Shown piece by piece: positions 25,130 to 34,149 of a DNA stretch of 64,000 nucleotides; positions within the stretch are counted from its first letter, which is position 1, and the number at the start of each line of letters is the position of its first letter. A model generated the notes under the pieces. The model saw only the letters and a program-made list of their open reading frames with translations, searched no databases and was not told where the DNA came from. The translations under genes and the position numbers were made by a program. This DNA is from JACMQX01 sp044225675. GTDB lineage: Bacteria > Pseudomonadota > Gammaproteobacteria > Burkholderiales > Burkholderiaceae_C. The stretch spans positions 1-64,000 of the forward strand of contig JBGAIH010000016.1 of assembly GCA_044225675.1 (NCBI GenBank), written 5' to 3'.

Positions 25130-25810
25130 TCAGGCCCCTGGGGCCCGCAGGGGCGCAAGACACGCCAGCAGCGCACTGCTGGGCGCCGTCCAGCCCACGA
25201 TCGCACCCTGTGCGCGGATCATCTCCAGCGTCGCCGCCTTGAAATGCGGAAAGTAGCTCTCGGTGCAATCCTCCAGCAGCAGGCCGTCGAAGCCGCGGTC
25301 GTTGGCCTCGCGCATGCTGGTCTGCACGCACACCTCGGTGGTCACGCCCATGAAGATCAGGCAGCTCACACCGGCGGGCTGCAGCAGCTCGGCCAGCGGC
25401 GTGGCGTAGAAGGCCCCCTTGCCCGGCTTGTCGATGACGATCTCGCCCGGCAGCGGCGCGAGTTCGGGAATGATCTGGTTGCCCGGCTCGCCCGCCACGA
25501 GGATGCGCCCCATCGGCCCCACGTCGCCGATGCGCAGGCTCGGCTGGCCACGGTTGCGCTTGGCCGGCGGGCAGTCCGACAGATCGGGCCGGTGCGACTC
25601 GCGCGTGTGCACCACCAGCCCGCCGGCCACACGCCAGGCGGCGAGCACGGCGGCGCAGGCCGGCACGATGGCCTGCAGCAGCGACACGTCGTTGCCCAGC
25701 GACTCGCCGAAGCCGCCGGGCTCGACGAAGTCGCGCTGCATGTCGATGATGACGAGCGCCGTGGTGGCCAGCTCGAACTCGTAGGCAAAGGGATTGGCGT
25801 CGATCTTCAT
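25130..25810 (-). CDS. trtA: Isochorismatase-fold cysteine hydrolase, probable triuret hydrolase
   Basis: A 226-residue amidohydrolase of the cysteine hydrolase superfamily. The triad is visible as Asp in LVIIDMQRDFVEPGGF (about residue 24), Lys in VIDKPGKGAFYAT and Cys in VTTEVCVQTSMREANDRG. It resembles the neighbouring BiuH-like protein throughout but differs in the substrate-pocket regions (SDCPPAKRNRGQPSLRIGD against ADLPANKRWRSQRIGAGIGD). Together with atzEG and atzF it fits TrtA, which hydrolyses triuret to carboxybiuret plus ammonia. The specific substrate is inference; a second biuret hydrolase or a ureidoacrylate-type amidase is possible. It lies 36 bases after the ABC ATPase gene and before gntR. 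Confidence 0.78.
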   Translation of the reverse strand: MKIDANPFAYEFELATTALVIIDMQRDFVEPGGFGESLGNDVSLLQAIVPACAAVLAAWRVAGGLVVHTRESHRPDLSDCPPAKRNRGQPSLRIGDVGPMGRILVAGEPGNQIIPELAPLPGEIVIDKPGKGAFYATPLAELLQPAGVSCLIFMGVTTEVCVQTSMREANDRGFDGLLLEDCTESYFPHFKAATLEMIRAQGAIVGWTAPSSALLACLAPLRAPGA

Positions 25811-25846
25811 GGTGTCTCCGTGGCAGGCCCGCAGGCAGCGCGGGCC

Positions 25847-27550
25847 TCAGCCATGGCCCCCGCCCATGTGGGCGCCCAGCTCGTGCCGCTGCGCGCTGGC
25901 GGCGGCGGTCTCGAACACGATGCGCCCCTCGCTCATCACGACGATGCGGTCGGACAGCTCCAGCAGCTCGTCCAGGTCCTCGCTCACCAGCAGCACCGCG
26001 CCGCCGCGCGAGCGCACCGTTGCGATCCGCTCATGGATCTCGCGCACGGCGGCGAAGTCGAGGCCGAACACCGGGTTGGCCGCCACCAGCACGTTGATGT
26101 CGCCGTCCAGCTCGCGCGCCAGCACGGCGCGCTGCACATTGCCGCCCGACAGGCTGCGCATGGGCGCGCCCTCGCCCCGGGTCTTGACGCCGTAGTCGGC
26201 GATCCACGCGCGGGCACGACTGCGCCAGACACTGAAGCGCAGCAGGCCCAGCGGCCCACTCGCCAGCGGCGGGCGGTCGAAGTCGCGCAGGGCCATGTTC
26301 TCGGCGACGCTCAGCTCGCCCACGCAGGCATTGCGCAACGGCTCCTCGGGCAGGCTGCGGACTTTCAGCCGCCGGTTCTCGTCGCGCCGCGCCGCGTAGG
26401 GCTCGCCCATCACATGCACGCTGCCGGCCAGGCGCGGGCGCTGGCCCACCAGCGCTTCCACCAGCTCGCGCTGGCCGTTGCCCGAGACGCCGGCCACGCC
26501 CAGGATCTCGCCGGCGCGAACCTGCAGATCGACACCCTGCAGGGCCAGCGTACCGCGGTCGCCCTGTGCCGAGAGGCCGCGCACGTCCAGGGCCACGGCG
26601 GCCGCGGATGGTAGGGACGCGGCAGGCGCAGGCGGCATCGCAGGGTGGACTGACGCCGGGAGCGCCTCCGTGGCCGTTGCAGTCACCACACGCGTTGCGC
26701 TTGCGTCTTGGTCTGCGTCTGCGGTTGCGTCTGCGGTCGCACTTTCTGCGACGGCGGCAGGCGCGGCCGAGGTCGCCGCAGTCGACTCGCCCACCATCGC
26801 GGCAGCCAGCAGCGCGGGCGTGGTGCCCGCCACCTCGCCGTGGTGCACCGCGCGGCCCCGGCGCAGCACCGTCACCGCATCGGCATAGGCCATGACTTCG
26901 CGGAACTTGTGGGTGATGATGATCACGGTGCACTGGCCGCTGCGCGCAAAGTCGCGCACATGGCCGAGCACCTCGTCGGCCTCCTGCGGCGTGAGCACCG
27001 ATGTGGGCTCGTCCAGGATCAGCAGGCGCGGCCTGAGATAGAGCTGCTTGAGCAGCTCCAGCTTCTGCTTTTCCCCGGCGGCCAGCTCCGAGGGCCGGGC
27101 GTCGAGGTCCAGGCTGAACGGCGTGCTGGCCAGGAAGTCGCGCAGGGCGGCGCGCTGCGCGCTCCAGTCGATGACCGCAGGCGTGCGACCGCCGGCCAGC
27201 AGCAGGTTCTCGGCCACCGTCATGCCGGGCGCGAGCGTGAAGTGCTGGTACACCATGCCGATGCCCAGCATGCGCGCCACCACCGGGTTGGCCACCGCCT
27301 GCTCGCGGCCGTCGATCATGATGCTGCCTTCATCGGGCCGCTGGAAGCCCGCCACGCACTTGACCAGCGTGCTCTTGCCCGCGCCGTTCTCGCCGAGCAG
27401 TGCATGCACCGTGCCGGGCGTGACCTTCATGCTGACGCGGTCCATGGCGGTGAAGGCGCCGAAGCGCTTGGTCAGCTCGTAGGTCTCCAGCGCCAGCGCG
27501 CCGCTGGCAGGCCGCACCGGCGGGATCAGCAGCGCCGGGTCGGTGCTCAC
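25847..27550 (-). CDS. Duplicated-ABC ATPase of a BMP-type (nucleoside-like) importer
   Basis: The energising subunit of an ABC importer, 567 residues. The GTG at 27550 has AGGAGGT six bases upstream and overlaps the stop of the biuH-like gene (GTGA). Domain 1 has Walker A GENGAGKST, a signature-like AAGEKQKLEL and Walker B LLILDEPTSV. Domain 2 has the degenerate Walker A GVSGNGQRELVE and signature LSGGNVQRAVL, as normal for this class. Between them lies an unusual Ala/Thr/Pro-rich linker of about 75 residues (ATADATADADQDASATRVVT part) not expected in the family. Partners are the two permeases and the BMP receptor in the same unit. Confidence 0.93.
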   Translation of the reverse strand: MSTDPALLIPPVRPASGALALETYELTKRFGAFTAMDRVSMKVTPGTVHALLGENGAGKSTLVKCVAGFQRPDEGSIMIDGREQAVANPVVARMLGIGMVYQHFTLAPGMTVAENLLLAGGRTPAVIDWSAQRAALRDFLASTPFSLDLDARPSELAAGEKQKLELLKQLYLRPRLLILDEPTSVLTPQEADEVLGHVRDFARSGQCTVIIITHKFREVMAYADAVTVLRRGRAVHHGEVAGTTPALLAAAMVGESTAATSAAPAAVAESATADATADADQDASATRVVTATATEALPASVHPAMPPAPAASLPSAAAVALDVRGLSAQGDRGTLALQGVDLQVRAGEILGVAGVSGNGQRELVEALVGQRPRLAGSVHVMGEPYAARRDENRRLKVRSLPEEPLRNACVGELSVAENMALRDFDRPPLASGPLGLLRFSVWRSRARAWIADYGVKTRGEGAPMRSLSGGNVQRAVLARELDGDINVLVAANPVFGLDFAAVREIHERIATVRSRGGAVLLVSEDLDELLELSDRIVVMSEGRIVFETAAASAQRHELGAHMGGGHG

Positions 27551-28284
27551 GCCGGCACCTCCTGCAGCGCCAGCGCCGAGATCACGTCGGTCGAGGCGGC
27601 GACCGCGCCGAACACGCCGCCCTGCATGGTGACCATCTTGAGCGCGGCCTCGTGGTTGCCCCGGTCGGTCGCGCCGGTGCAGTCCGACAGGATCAGGCAT
27701 TCGAAGCCGCGGTCGTTGGCGTCGCGCATCGTGGTGTGCACGCAGACGTCGGTGGTGATGCCCGCGAGCAGCAGGTTCTGCACGCCCCGCGTGCGCAGCA
27801 CGAGGTCGAGGTCGGTCGCGTAGAACGAGCCCTTGCCCGGCTTGTCGATGACCACCTCGCCCGGCAGTGGCGCGAGCTCGGGGATGATCTCCCAGCCCGG
27901 CTCGCCGCGCACCAAGATGCGGCCGCAGGGCCCGGCGTCGCCGATGCCCGCGCCGATGCGCTGCGAGCGCCAGCGCTTGTTGGCCGGCAGGTCGGCCAGA
28001 TCGGGCCGGTGCCCCTCGCGGGTGTGGATGATGTGAAAGCCCAGGGGCCGCAGCGTCGCCAGCAGCCGGGCGATCGGCGCGATCGGCGCGCGGGTCAGCG
28101 ACAGGTCGTAGCCCATGGCATCGACATAGCCGCCGGGGCCGCAGAAGTCGGTCTGCATGTCGATGACGATGAGCGCGGTGTTGTCCGGGCGCAGGTCGCC
28201 GTTCCAGGGCCAGGGATAGGGATTGGCGTTGACGTGAAGGGCAGGCATGGCGGAGTCGGGGCGGGACGCAGCGGGATGGGTCAT
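27547..28284 (-). CDS. biuH: Biuret amidohydrolase (isochorismatase-fold cysteine hydrolase)
   Basis: Hydrolyses biuret to allophanate and ammonia. The 245-residue protein reproduces the BiuH pattern as I remember it: NPYPWPWNGDLRPDNTALIV, IDMQTDFCGPGGYVDAMGYD, HTREGHRPDLADLPANKRWR, SQRIGAGIGDAGPCGRILVR, KPGKGSFYATDLDLVL and ITTDVCVHTTMRDANDRG, with the Asp-Lys-Cys triad intact. ATG 28284 overlaps the permease stop (ATGA); an internal ATG at 28248 is closer to the BiuH start and may be used. Its position within a transporter operon suggests that imported substrate is hydrolysed directly. Confidence is high for family and moderate to high for biuret specificity. Confidence 0.87.
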   Translation of the reverse strand: MTHPAASRPDSAMPALHVNANPYPWPWNGDLRPDNTALIVIDMQTDFCGPGGYVDAMGYDLSLTRAPIAPIARLLATLRPLGFHIIHTREGHRPDLADLPANKRWRSQRIGAGIGDAGPCGRILVRGEPGWEIIPELAPLPGEVVIDKPGKGSFYATDLDLVLRTRGVQNLLLAGITTDVCVHTTMRDANDRGFECLILSDCTGATDRGNHEAALKMVTMQGGVFGAVAASTDVISALALQEVPA

Positions 28285-29204
28285 GAGCGGGTGGACGACA
28301 GCTCGCCCGGGCTGCCACGGGCCACGCTGCCCGGCCTGCAGGTGAGCACGAGGATGACGAGCGTGAGCACGTAGGGCACGGTGTTGAACAGGTGGTAGCC
28401 CCAGCTCACTCCGACAGACTGCAGCGCCGGACCGATCGCGCCGGCCCCGCCGAACAGCAGCGCCGCACCGACGCAGCGCAGCGGGCTCCAGCGCGCGAAG
28501 ATCACCAGCGCCACCGCGATCAGGCCCTGGCCGCTGGAGATGCCTTCGTTCCAGCTGCCGGGATAGAACAGGCTGAGCGAGGCGCCGCCCAGGCCCGCGA
28601 TCATGCCGCCGGCGGCGGTGGCGGCGATGCGCAGGCCCGGCACCGAGTAGCCGAGCGCACGCGTGGCGAGAGCCGAGTCGCCCGCCATGCGCACCAGCAG
28701 ACCGACGCGGGTGCGCGCGAAGGCCCAGCTCATCACGCCGGCCAGCACCACGCCCAGCGGCAGCAGGGCATTGATCTGCAGCGCCGAACGCACGGCCGAC
28801 GAGTCGCTCCAGTTGCCCAGCGGGATCGCCGGGATCTGCGGCGCCTGCGGCTGGATCAGCGGCTTGCCCAGGTAGAAGGCCAGGCCCGTGCCCAGCAGCA
28901 TGAGCGCGATGCCGGTGGCCACGTCGTTGACTCCGTCGAGCGAGCACAGCAGGCCGTGCAGCGTGGCCAGCAGGCCGCCCGCGAGCGCGCCGGTGAGCAC
29001 GCCGATCCACGGCGAGCCGCTCAGGTAGGCGCCGCCGAAGGCCGCCATGGCCGACAGCACCAGCACGCCTTCGAGCCCGAGGTTGATCCGGCCGGACTTC
29101 TCGGTCAGGCATTCGCCCAGGCTCACGAAGAGAAAGGGCACGCCCACGCGCAGCGCGCCGCCGATGATGCCGGCGACCAGGGCGATCCAGGCGTCGGCCG
29201 TCAT
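28281..29204 (-). CDS. BMP-type ABC importer permease (second)
   Basis: A 307-residue inner-membrane permease of the branched-chain/nucleoside (BPD_transp_2) type. Characteristic are GECLTEKSGRINLGLEGVLV near residue 30 and ALGYSVPGLRIAATAAGGMI near 190. It has about eight to nine hydrophobic spans. It overlaps the upstream permease stop and the downstream biuH start by four bases each, so the operon is tightly coupled. It works as a heterodimer with the product of 29201-30319. Confidence 0.92.
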   Translation of the reverse strand: MTADAWIALVAGIIGGALRVGVPFLFVSLGECLTEKSGRINLGLEGVLVLSAMAAFGGAYLSGSPWIGVLTGALAGGLLATLHGLLCSLDGVNDVATGIALMLLGTGLAFYLGKPLIQPQAPQIPAIPLGNWSDSSAVRSALQINALLPLGVVLAGVMSWAFARTRVGLLVRMAGDSALATRALGYSVPGLRIAATAAGGMIAGLGGASLSLFYPGSWNEGISSGQGLIAVALVIFARWSPLRCVGAALLFGGAGAIGPALQSVGVSWGYHLFNTVPYVLTLVILVLTCRPGSVARGSPGELSSTRS

Positions 29205-30319
29205 GCGGCACCTCCTCCGACGTCGGGCACCGGCCGCGCCGGCGTGACGGGCCGGGACGGCCGACGCGGCCGGGCCGGCTCCACCAGCCAGCTCCAGAAG
29301 GCGCTCCAGTCGCGCGTGCGCAGCGCCTCGCTGGCCAGGATGAAGACGAAGGCGATCCCCTGGAGCACCAGCACCGATGCATCGGGCAGCCCGAGGCGCC
29401 GCTGCAGCAGGCTGCCGGCCGCGCCGAAGCCGCCGAACAGGATCGCCACCGGCAGCACCGCGATCGGGTTGTGCCGGGCGATGAAGGCCACCAGGATGCC
29501 GGCGTAGCCATAACCGGCGATCAGCGAGGCATTGGCGCTGGTGTGGACCGCTGCGACCTCGACCGCGCCCGCCAGACCCGCGCAGGCGCCACCGATGGCG
29601 CAGGCCGCCAGGATGAGCCGGTTGGCCGGCAGGCCCACCAGCTGCGCCGCGCGCGGATTGCCACCCACCACACGCACCGAGAAGCCCGAGGCCGTCAGCC
29701 GCAGCCACAGGCCGAGCCCCACGCAGGCCAGCACGCCCAGCACCAGGCCCCAGTGCACGTCCGAGCCGGCGATGCCGCCGATGCGCAGGCCTTCGGCCAG
29801 GGCATGCGTGGACGGCTTGTTGAGACTGGCCGGATCGCGCAGAGCGCCTTCCACGAGATGCTTGAACAGGCCGACCGCGACATAAGCCAGCAGCAGGCTG
29901 CTGATGGTCTCGTTGATGCCACGGTACTGGCGCAGCCAGCCGGCCAGCAGAATCCACAGGGCCCCGGCCAGAGCGCCGGCCGCGCACACGACCGCCGTGC
30001 CGGCGACATTGGCCGGCAGCGGCAGTGCGTACGGCAAGGCGGCACAGGCCAGGCCGCCCAGCACCAGCGCGCCTTCGCCGCCGATGATCACCAGTCCGGC
30101 GCGCGCAGGAATCGCCACGCACAGCGCAGTGAGCATGAGCGGCGCCGCGCGCTGCAGGGTGTTCTGCCAGCTGAACCAGTCGCCGAACGCGCCCTTGAAC
30201 AGCAGCGTCCACACCTCGACCGGGCTGACGCCGGCGAACCAGACGAACACGCCGAACACCGCCAGGGCCGCCGCGATGGCGGCCACGGGCAGAGCGATGC
30301 TGGCAAGGGTCTGGCGCAT
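29201..30319 (-). CDS. BMP-type ABC importer permease (first)
   Basis: A 372-residue inner-membrane permease with the related motif IPARAGLVIIGGEGALVLGG near residue 75 and VRVVGGNPRAAQLVGLPANR near 215. About ten hydrophobic segments are visible. The C-terminal tail after residue 345 is Arg/Pro-rich and unusual. The gene starts 40 bases after the BMP receptor stop. It belongs to the same family as YufP/NupB-like nucleoside permeases; the substrate is predicted from context to be a small urea polymer. Confidence 0.92.
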   Translation of the reverse strand: MRQTLASIALPVAAIAAALAVFGVFVWFAGVSPVEVWTLLFKGAFGDWFSWQNTLQRAAPLMLTALCVAIPARAGLVIIGGEGALVLGGLACAALPYALPLPANVAGTAVVCAAGALAGALWILLAGWLRQYRGINETISSLLLAYVAVGLFKHLVEGALRDPASLNKPSTHALAEGLRIGGIAGSDVHWGLVLGVLACVGLGLWLRLTASGFSVRVVGGNPRAAQLVGLPANRLILAACAIGGACAGLAGAVEVAAVHTSANASLIAGYGYAGILVAFIARHNPIAVLPVAILFGGFGAAGSLLQRRLGLPDASVLVLQGIAFVFILASEALRTRDWSAFWSWLVEPARPRRPSRPVTPARPVPDVGGGAA

Positions 30320-30359
30320 GCGGATGGGCGGCGGGACTGTCGGTGAGCTTGCCTGCGGC

Positions 30360-31478
30360 TCAGATGCTGCCGATGACGCCTTCGACCAGGTAGTTCATCT
30401 TCTCCAGCTCGATGTCGGTCTGCTTGAACGTCTTGCCGGCCGGAATCACGACGTTGCCCTTGTTGTCCTTCAGGCCGCCCTTGAAGATGTCGAAGCTGCC
30501 GGCGACCATCTTCGCCTTGATGTCCTCGGCGTTCTTGCGCGCCGCCTCGGGCACCATGGGGCCGTAGGCCGACATCTTCACGAAGCCTTCCTTGAGACCG
30601 CCGCGCAGGAAGTTGGGGTGCGGCTTGCCGTTCTGCGCCGCGTCGATGATGGTCTTGTAGGCGGTGAGCCAGTTCCATTCGGCGCCCGTGAGGTAGGCGT
30701 TGGGCGCGAGCTTGGCCTGGCTGGCGTGGTAGCCGCAGACCATCTTGCCGCGCTTGGCGGCGGTCTCGACGACGACCTTGGGGCCGTCCACGTGCATGGT
30801 GAACACGTCCACGCCCTGGTCGGCCAGGCTGTTGGTGGCCTCGGCCTCCTTCACGGCCATCGACCAGTCGCCGGTGAAGATCACGCTGCAGGTGATGGCC
30901 GGCTTGACCGAGCGCGCGCCCATGAGGAAGGCATTGATGTTGCGCAGCACCTGCGGGATCGGCTTGGCCGCCACGAAGCCGATCTTGCCGCTCTTGGTCA
31001 TGTGGCCGGCGATCACGCCATTGAGGTACTGGCACTCGTCGATGTAGCCGAAGTAGCTGCCCACGCTCTTGGGGTGCTTGCCTTCGGTCCACATGCCACC
31101 GCAGTGCGAGAAGCGCACGTCGGGGTACTTGGGGGCGAGTGCGAGGATGTGCGGGTCGAAGTAGCCGAACGAGGTCGGGAACAGCAGCTTGGCACCGTCC
31201 TGCGCGATCATGCCGGTCATGGTCTTGGCGACGGCCGCCGTCTCGGGCACGTTCTCTTCCTCGACCACCTTGATGCCGGGCATCTTCTTGCATTCGGCCG
31301 CCGCCTGCGCCTGCGCCTGGTTGTAGCCGTAGTCGTCGCGCGGGCCGACGTAGATGACGCCGATGGTCAGCGGCTTCTGCGCACGCGCCGAGGGCGCCAG
31401 GGCGCCGAAGGTGCCGGCGGCGCCCAGGGCGGCGAGCGACTTGAGGGATTCACGGCGATTCAGGTTCTTGATCTGCAT
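30360..31478 (-). CDS. BMP-family periplasmic substrate-binding protein
   Basis: The receptor of the importer, 372 residues. It opens with a basic signal peptide NRRESLKSLAALGAAGTFG (Tat-like RRESLK) cleaved near ARAQ. The mature part begins KPLTIGVIYVGPRDDYGYNQ, and further motifs are PTSFGYFDPHILALAPKYPD and MVCGYHASQAKLAPNAYLTG. BMP proteins bind nucleosides, purines or related ureides. It is the first gene of the seven-gene unit ending in gntR and is preceded at 31519-31554 by a palindromic operator and a sigma-54 promoter. Confidence 0.93.
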   Translation of the reverse strand: MQIKNLNRRESLKSLAALGAAGTFGALAPSARAQKPLTIGVIYVGPRDDYGYNQAQAQAAAECKKMPGIKVVEEENVPETAAVAKTMTGMIAQDGAKLLFPTSFGYFDPHILALAPKYPDVRFSHCGGMWTEGKHPKSVGSYFGYIDECQYLNGVIAGHMTKSGKIGFVAAKPIPQVLRNINAFLMGARSVKPAITCSVIFTGDWSMAVKEAEATNSLADQGVDVFTMHVDGPKVVVETAAKRGKMVCGYHASQAKLAPNAYLTGAEWNWLTAYKTIIDAAQNGKPHPNFLRGGLKEGFVKMSAYGPMVPEAARKNAEDIKAKMVAGSFDIFKGGLKDNKGNVVIPAGKTFKQTDIELEKMNYLVEGVIGSI

Positions 31479-31518
31479 GATGTTCTCCGGGCTCAGGTGG
31501 GACGATGGAACTTGTTCT

Positions 31519-31534
31519 TTCTTGAATACAAGAA
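31519..31534. promoter_or_regulatory. Palindromic operator over the start site of the BMP unit (predicted GntR site)
   Basis: TTCTTGAATACAAGAA is a near-perfect inverted repeat. Its 12-bp core CTTGAATACAAG (31521-31532) is the exact reverse complement of CTTGTATTCAAG at 37873-37884. Relative to the sigma-54 -12 element both lie six bases downstream, covering about -3 to +9. The TTGTAT-type core is typical for FCD-class GntR proteins. Confidence 0.75.
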
Positions 31535-31538
31535 GGTG

Positions 31539-31554
31539 TGCAAAAAATGTGCCT
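31539..31554 (-). promoter_or_regulatory. Sigma-54 promoter of the BMP/biuH/trtA/gntR unit
   Basis: The minus strand reads AGGCACATTTTTTGCA. GG and GC are ten bases apart and 10 of 12 RpoN consensus positions match, including a perfect TTGCA -12 element. The predicted start is near 31529, giving a leader of about 51 bases to ATG 31478. Confidence 0.75.
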
Positions 31555-31590
31555 GCTTCACGGGATGCGTGGCTGCGCGTGCGCCCGTCG

Positions 31591-32985
31591 TCAGGGCAGC
31601 GCCGGACGCACGCGCGCGGCGCCCGCCTGCTGCAGCACGTGGCCGGCGCGCAGTGCGAGGTCCTCGCGCCATGGCGCGGCGATCAGCTGCACACCGATGG
31701 GCAGGCCGCCCGCGCCGGCGGGCCACATCGGTGCGGCCACCACCGGGCAGCCCGCGAACGACACCGGCTGCGTCAGCAGGCCCATGGCCGGGCGGCAGGG
31801 ATGGCGCGTGCCGTTGATGTCGAGCCACTCGGTGCCAATGACGGGCGCAGCCTGCGGCGTGGCAGGCGCGAGCAGCACGTCCCACTGCCCGAACAGCGCA
31901 TTGACGCGGTCGCGGTAGACCCGGCGGAAGCGCTGCGCCCGCAGGTACCAGGCGGCCGGCTGCATCACGCCAGCCAGAAAGCGGTCCACCGACAGCGGCT
32001 CGAAGTCCTCGACCCGGCGCCGCAGGTCGTCCAGGTGCAGGTGGCCGCCTTCGCTGGCCGTGATGATGAACGCTGCCGCGCGCCCCAGGGCCGCGTCGGG
32101 CCACTCCACCTGGCGGGTCGCGCCCAGCAAGCGTGCGGCCTCGGCCACCGCCTCGCGGGCAGCGGGGCCGGCGTGCTGGTCGAAGTAGCCGCCGAGCACA
32201 CCGATGCGCAGGCCGCGCACGCCGCTGGCCAGCGCGCCGTCCACCGGCTGGACCGCCTGCGCGTGGCTGCCCGGATCGAGCGGGTCGACACACTGCAGTG
32301 CGTCGTAGGCCAGGGTGAGCCCCTCGACGCTGCTGGCCAGGGGCCCGAGGTGGTCGATGCTGTGCACGAAGGGGTAGCTGCCGCGCCGCGACAGCCGGCC
32401 GAAGGTCGGCTTGAGGCCCCACACGCCGCACAGCGATGCCGGCACGCGGATCGAGCCGTTGGTGTCGGAGCCGAGCGCAACGGGCACCTGAGCGGCCGCC
32501 ACGGCGGCGCCCGAGCCGCCCGAGGAGCCGCCGGCAATGCGGCTCAGGTCGTGCGGGTTGTGGCAGGGCCCGGCGTGGGTGTTCTCGGTGGTGAAGCCAT
32601 AGGCGTACTCGTCCATGTTGAGACTGCCCAGCAGCACCGCACCGGCCGCCTGCATCTGCGCGATCAGCACGGCGTCATGCGGGGCCGGCGGCAGGTCGCG
32701 GTTGATCTTCGAGCCCGCGAGCGTGACCTCGCCCGCAACGTCGAACAGGTTCTTGACGGCATAGGGCACGCCGGCCAGCGGCGGCAGCACTTCGCCCCGG
32801 GCCCGCCGCGCGTCGATGGTGCGCGCCTCGGCCAGCGCGCGCTCATAGGACTTGCCGGTGAAGGCATTGACCCGCGCATCGGTCGCCTCGATGCGGTCGA
32901 TCGCCGCCTGCGCCACCTCGACCGCACTGGCCTGGCCGGTGGCCACCGCGTGGACGATCTGCTCGGCCGTGCCCAGGTTCGCCAT
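31591..32985 (-). CDS. atzE: AtzE-type amidase (1-carboxybiuret hydrolase)
   Basis: An amidase-signature enzyme of 464 residues that, with AtzG, removes an amide nitrogen from 1-carboxybiuret in cyanuric acid and triuret catabolism. The triad is Lys78 in VPYAVKNLFDVAG, cis-Ser154 in AGGSSGGSGAAV and Ser178 in GSDTNGSIRVPA. The AtzE-type C-terminal block TEWLDINGTRHPCRPAMGLL is present. ATG 32985 overlaps the atzG stop by one base. No cyanuric acid hydrolase (AtzD) or AtzH gene was found in the window, which favours triuret or biuret over cyanuric acid as the source. A related amidase, GatA, is at 15625. Confidence 0.9.
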   Translation of the reverse strand: MANLGTAEQIVHAVATGQASAVEVAQAAIDRIEATDARVNAFTGKSYERALAEARTIDARRARGEVLPPLAGVPYAVKNLFDVAGEVTLAGSKINRDLPPAPHDAVLIAQMQAAGAVLLGSLNMDEYAYGFTTENTHAGPCHNPHDLSRIAGGSSGGSGAAVAAAQVPVALGSDTNGSIRVPASLCGVWGLKPTFGRLSRRGSYPFVHSIDHLGPLASSVEGLTLAYDALQCVDPLDPGSHAQAVQPVDGALASGVRGLRIGVLGGYFDQHAGPAAREAVAEAARLLGATRQVEWPDAALGRAAAFIITASEGGHLHLDDLRRRVEDFEPLSVDRFLAGVMQPAAWYLRAQRFRRVYRDRVNALFGQWDVLLAPATPQAAPVIGTEWLDINGTRHPCRPAMGLLTQPVSFAGCPVVAAPMWPAGAGGLPIGVQLIAAPWREDLALRAGHVLQQAGAARVRPALP

Positions 32986-33269
32986 CAGAAGCCCTCCAGG
33001 CCGCCCTGCGCGCCGCGAAACGGTGCGGGGCAGTAGATCTCGGCCAGCTCGTCGTGCGGTGCGAGCGGCACGGCGTCCAGCAATGCCGCCAGCGCCGCCG
33101 TGCGCTGCAGGTTGGCGGCCACGCGCTGCATGCGCGCCTCGTCGAGCGTCAGGGCCAGCAGGGCTGCGGTGGCCCGCACGTGAGCGACCAGCGCGGCGGG
33201 CACCGGGTCCGCAGCGGCCTGATGGCCGGCCGGCCGGCCGGGGGCGTGTTCATCGGTCATCGACTCCAT
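32985..33269 (-). CDS. atzG: AtzG-like small subunit (DUF4089)
   Basis: A 94-residue GatC-like partner that stabilises AtzE in the known AtzEG complex. The N-terminal 30 residues are variable. The conserved helix is RVAANLQRTAALAALLDAVP, followed by LAPHDELAEIYCPAPF, the family signature. GAGGAGGAGGA lies directly before ATG 33269; an ATG at 33260 is an equally possible start. Position immediately before atzE supports the assignment strongly, since small size alone would not. Confidence 0.85.
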   Translation of the reverse strand: MESMTDEHAPGRPAGHQAAADPVPAALVAHVRATAALLALTLDEARMQRVAANLQRTAALAALLDAVPLAPHDELAEIYCPAPFRGAQGGLEGF

Positions 33270-33322
33270 TCCTCCTCCTCGTGGCGGCTGGGTGGCGCCG
33301 CCGTGTCGTGCAAAGCCACCCT

Positions 33323-34144
33323 TCAGCGCCGCACCTCGCGCTGGAAGATCTCCAGGCTCAGCTTCTTGGCGCTCACGAAGCTCGGCTGCGACAGGGTTTC
33401 CACCGTGCGCGGGCGCGGGTCGTCGTAGGTCAGGATCTCGGCCACCCGGGTGGGCCGCTTGGTCAGCAGCAGCACCTGGTCGGCCAGGTAGACCGCCTCT
33501 TCCAGATCGTGCGAGACCAGCAGCATCGTGGTGCCGGTCTGCATGAACACCTCCTGGAGCTTCTCGCGGATGAACAGCGTCATCTCGAAGTCCAGCGCCG
33601 AGAACGGCTCGTCGAGGAACAGCACCTCGGGGTTGGGCGCGAGCGCCCGCATGATCGAGGCCGTCTGCTGCTGGCCGCCCGACAGCTCGTAGGGGTAGCG
33701 GTTGAGGTCGAACTTGACGTCGAACGAAGCGACGAGTTCGGCCATGCGCCGGTCCACCTCGGCTTTGGAGCGGCCCTCCAGCTTGAGCGGGTAGGCGATG
33801 TTGTCGATGGTGCGCATCCACGGGAACATCGCCTCGCGGTAGTTCTGGAACACGTAGCCGATCTTGGTGTCCTTGAGCGACTTGCCGTCGAACAGGATCT
33901 CGCCGGCATCGATCGGGATCAGCCCCGCGATCATGTTGATCAGCGTGCTCTTGCCGCAGCCGTTGGGGCCGAACACCGAGACGATCCTGTTCTTGGGAAT
34001 GTCGAGGTCGAAGTTCTCGTACAGCGGCCAGCCGGCGAAGTACTTGGTCAGGCCACGGATGGTGATGTGCGTGCCCGCCGGGCCGGGCTGGAAGGCCGGC
34101 TGCGGCACGTCGGCGAACACGGGTGCGTTGAGGACGGCAGACAT
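33323..34144 (-). CDS. ABC importer ATPase (nitrate/sulfonate/taurine type)
   Basis: A 273-residue ATPase of the SsuB/TauB family. Walker A is FGPNGCGKSTLINM near residue 60, the Q-loop YVFQNYREAMFPWM, signature LSGGQQQTASIMRAL, Walker B VLFLDEPFSALD and the H-loop LLVSHDLEEAVYLAD. The start ATG 34144 is five bases from the permease stop. It is the third gene of a three-gene importer set between atzF and atzG, so it probably feeds the same pathway. Confidence 0.93.
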   Translation of the reverse strand: MSAVLNAPVFADVPQPAFQPGPAGTHITIRGLTKYFAGWPLYENFDLDIPKNRIVSVFGPNGCGKSTLINMIAGLIPIDAGEILFDGKSLKDTKIGYVFQNYREAMFPWMRTIDNIAYPLKLEGRSKAEVDRRMAELVASFDVKFDLNRYPYELSGGQQQTASIMRALAPNPEVLFLDEPFSALDFEMTLFIREKLQEVFMQTGTTMLLVSHDLEEAVYLADQVLLLTKRPTRVAEILTYDDPRPRTVETLSQPSFVSAKKLSLEIFQREVRR

Positions 34145-34149
34145 GGCGA

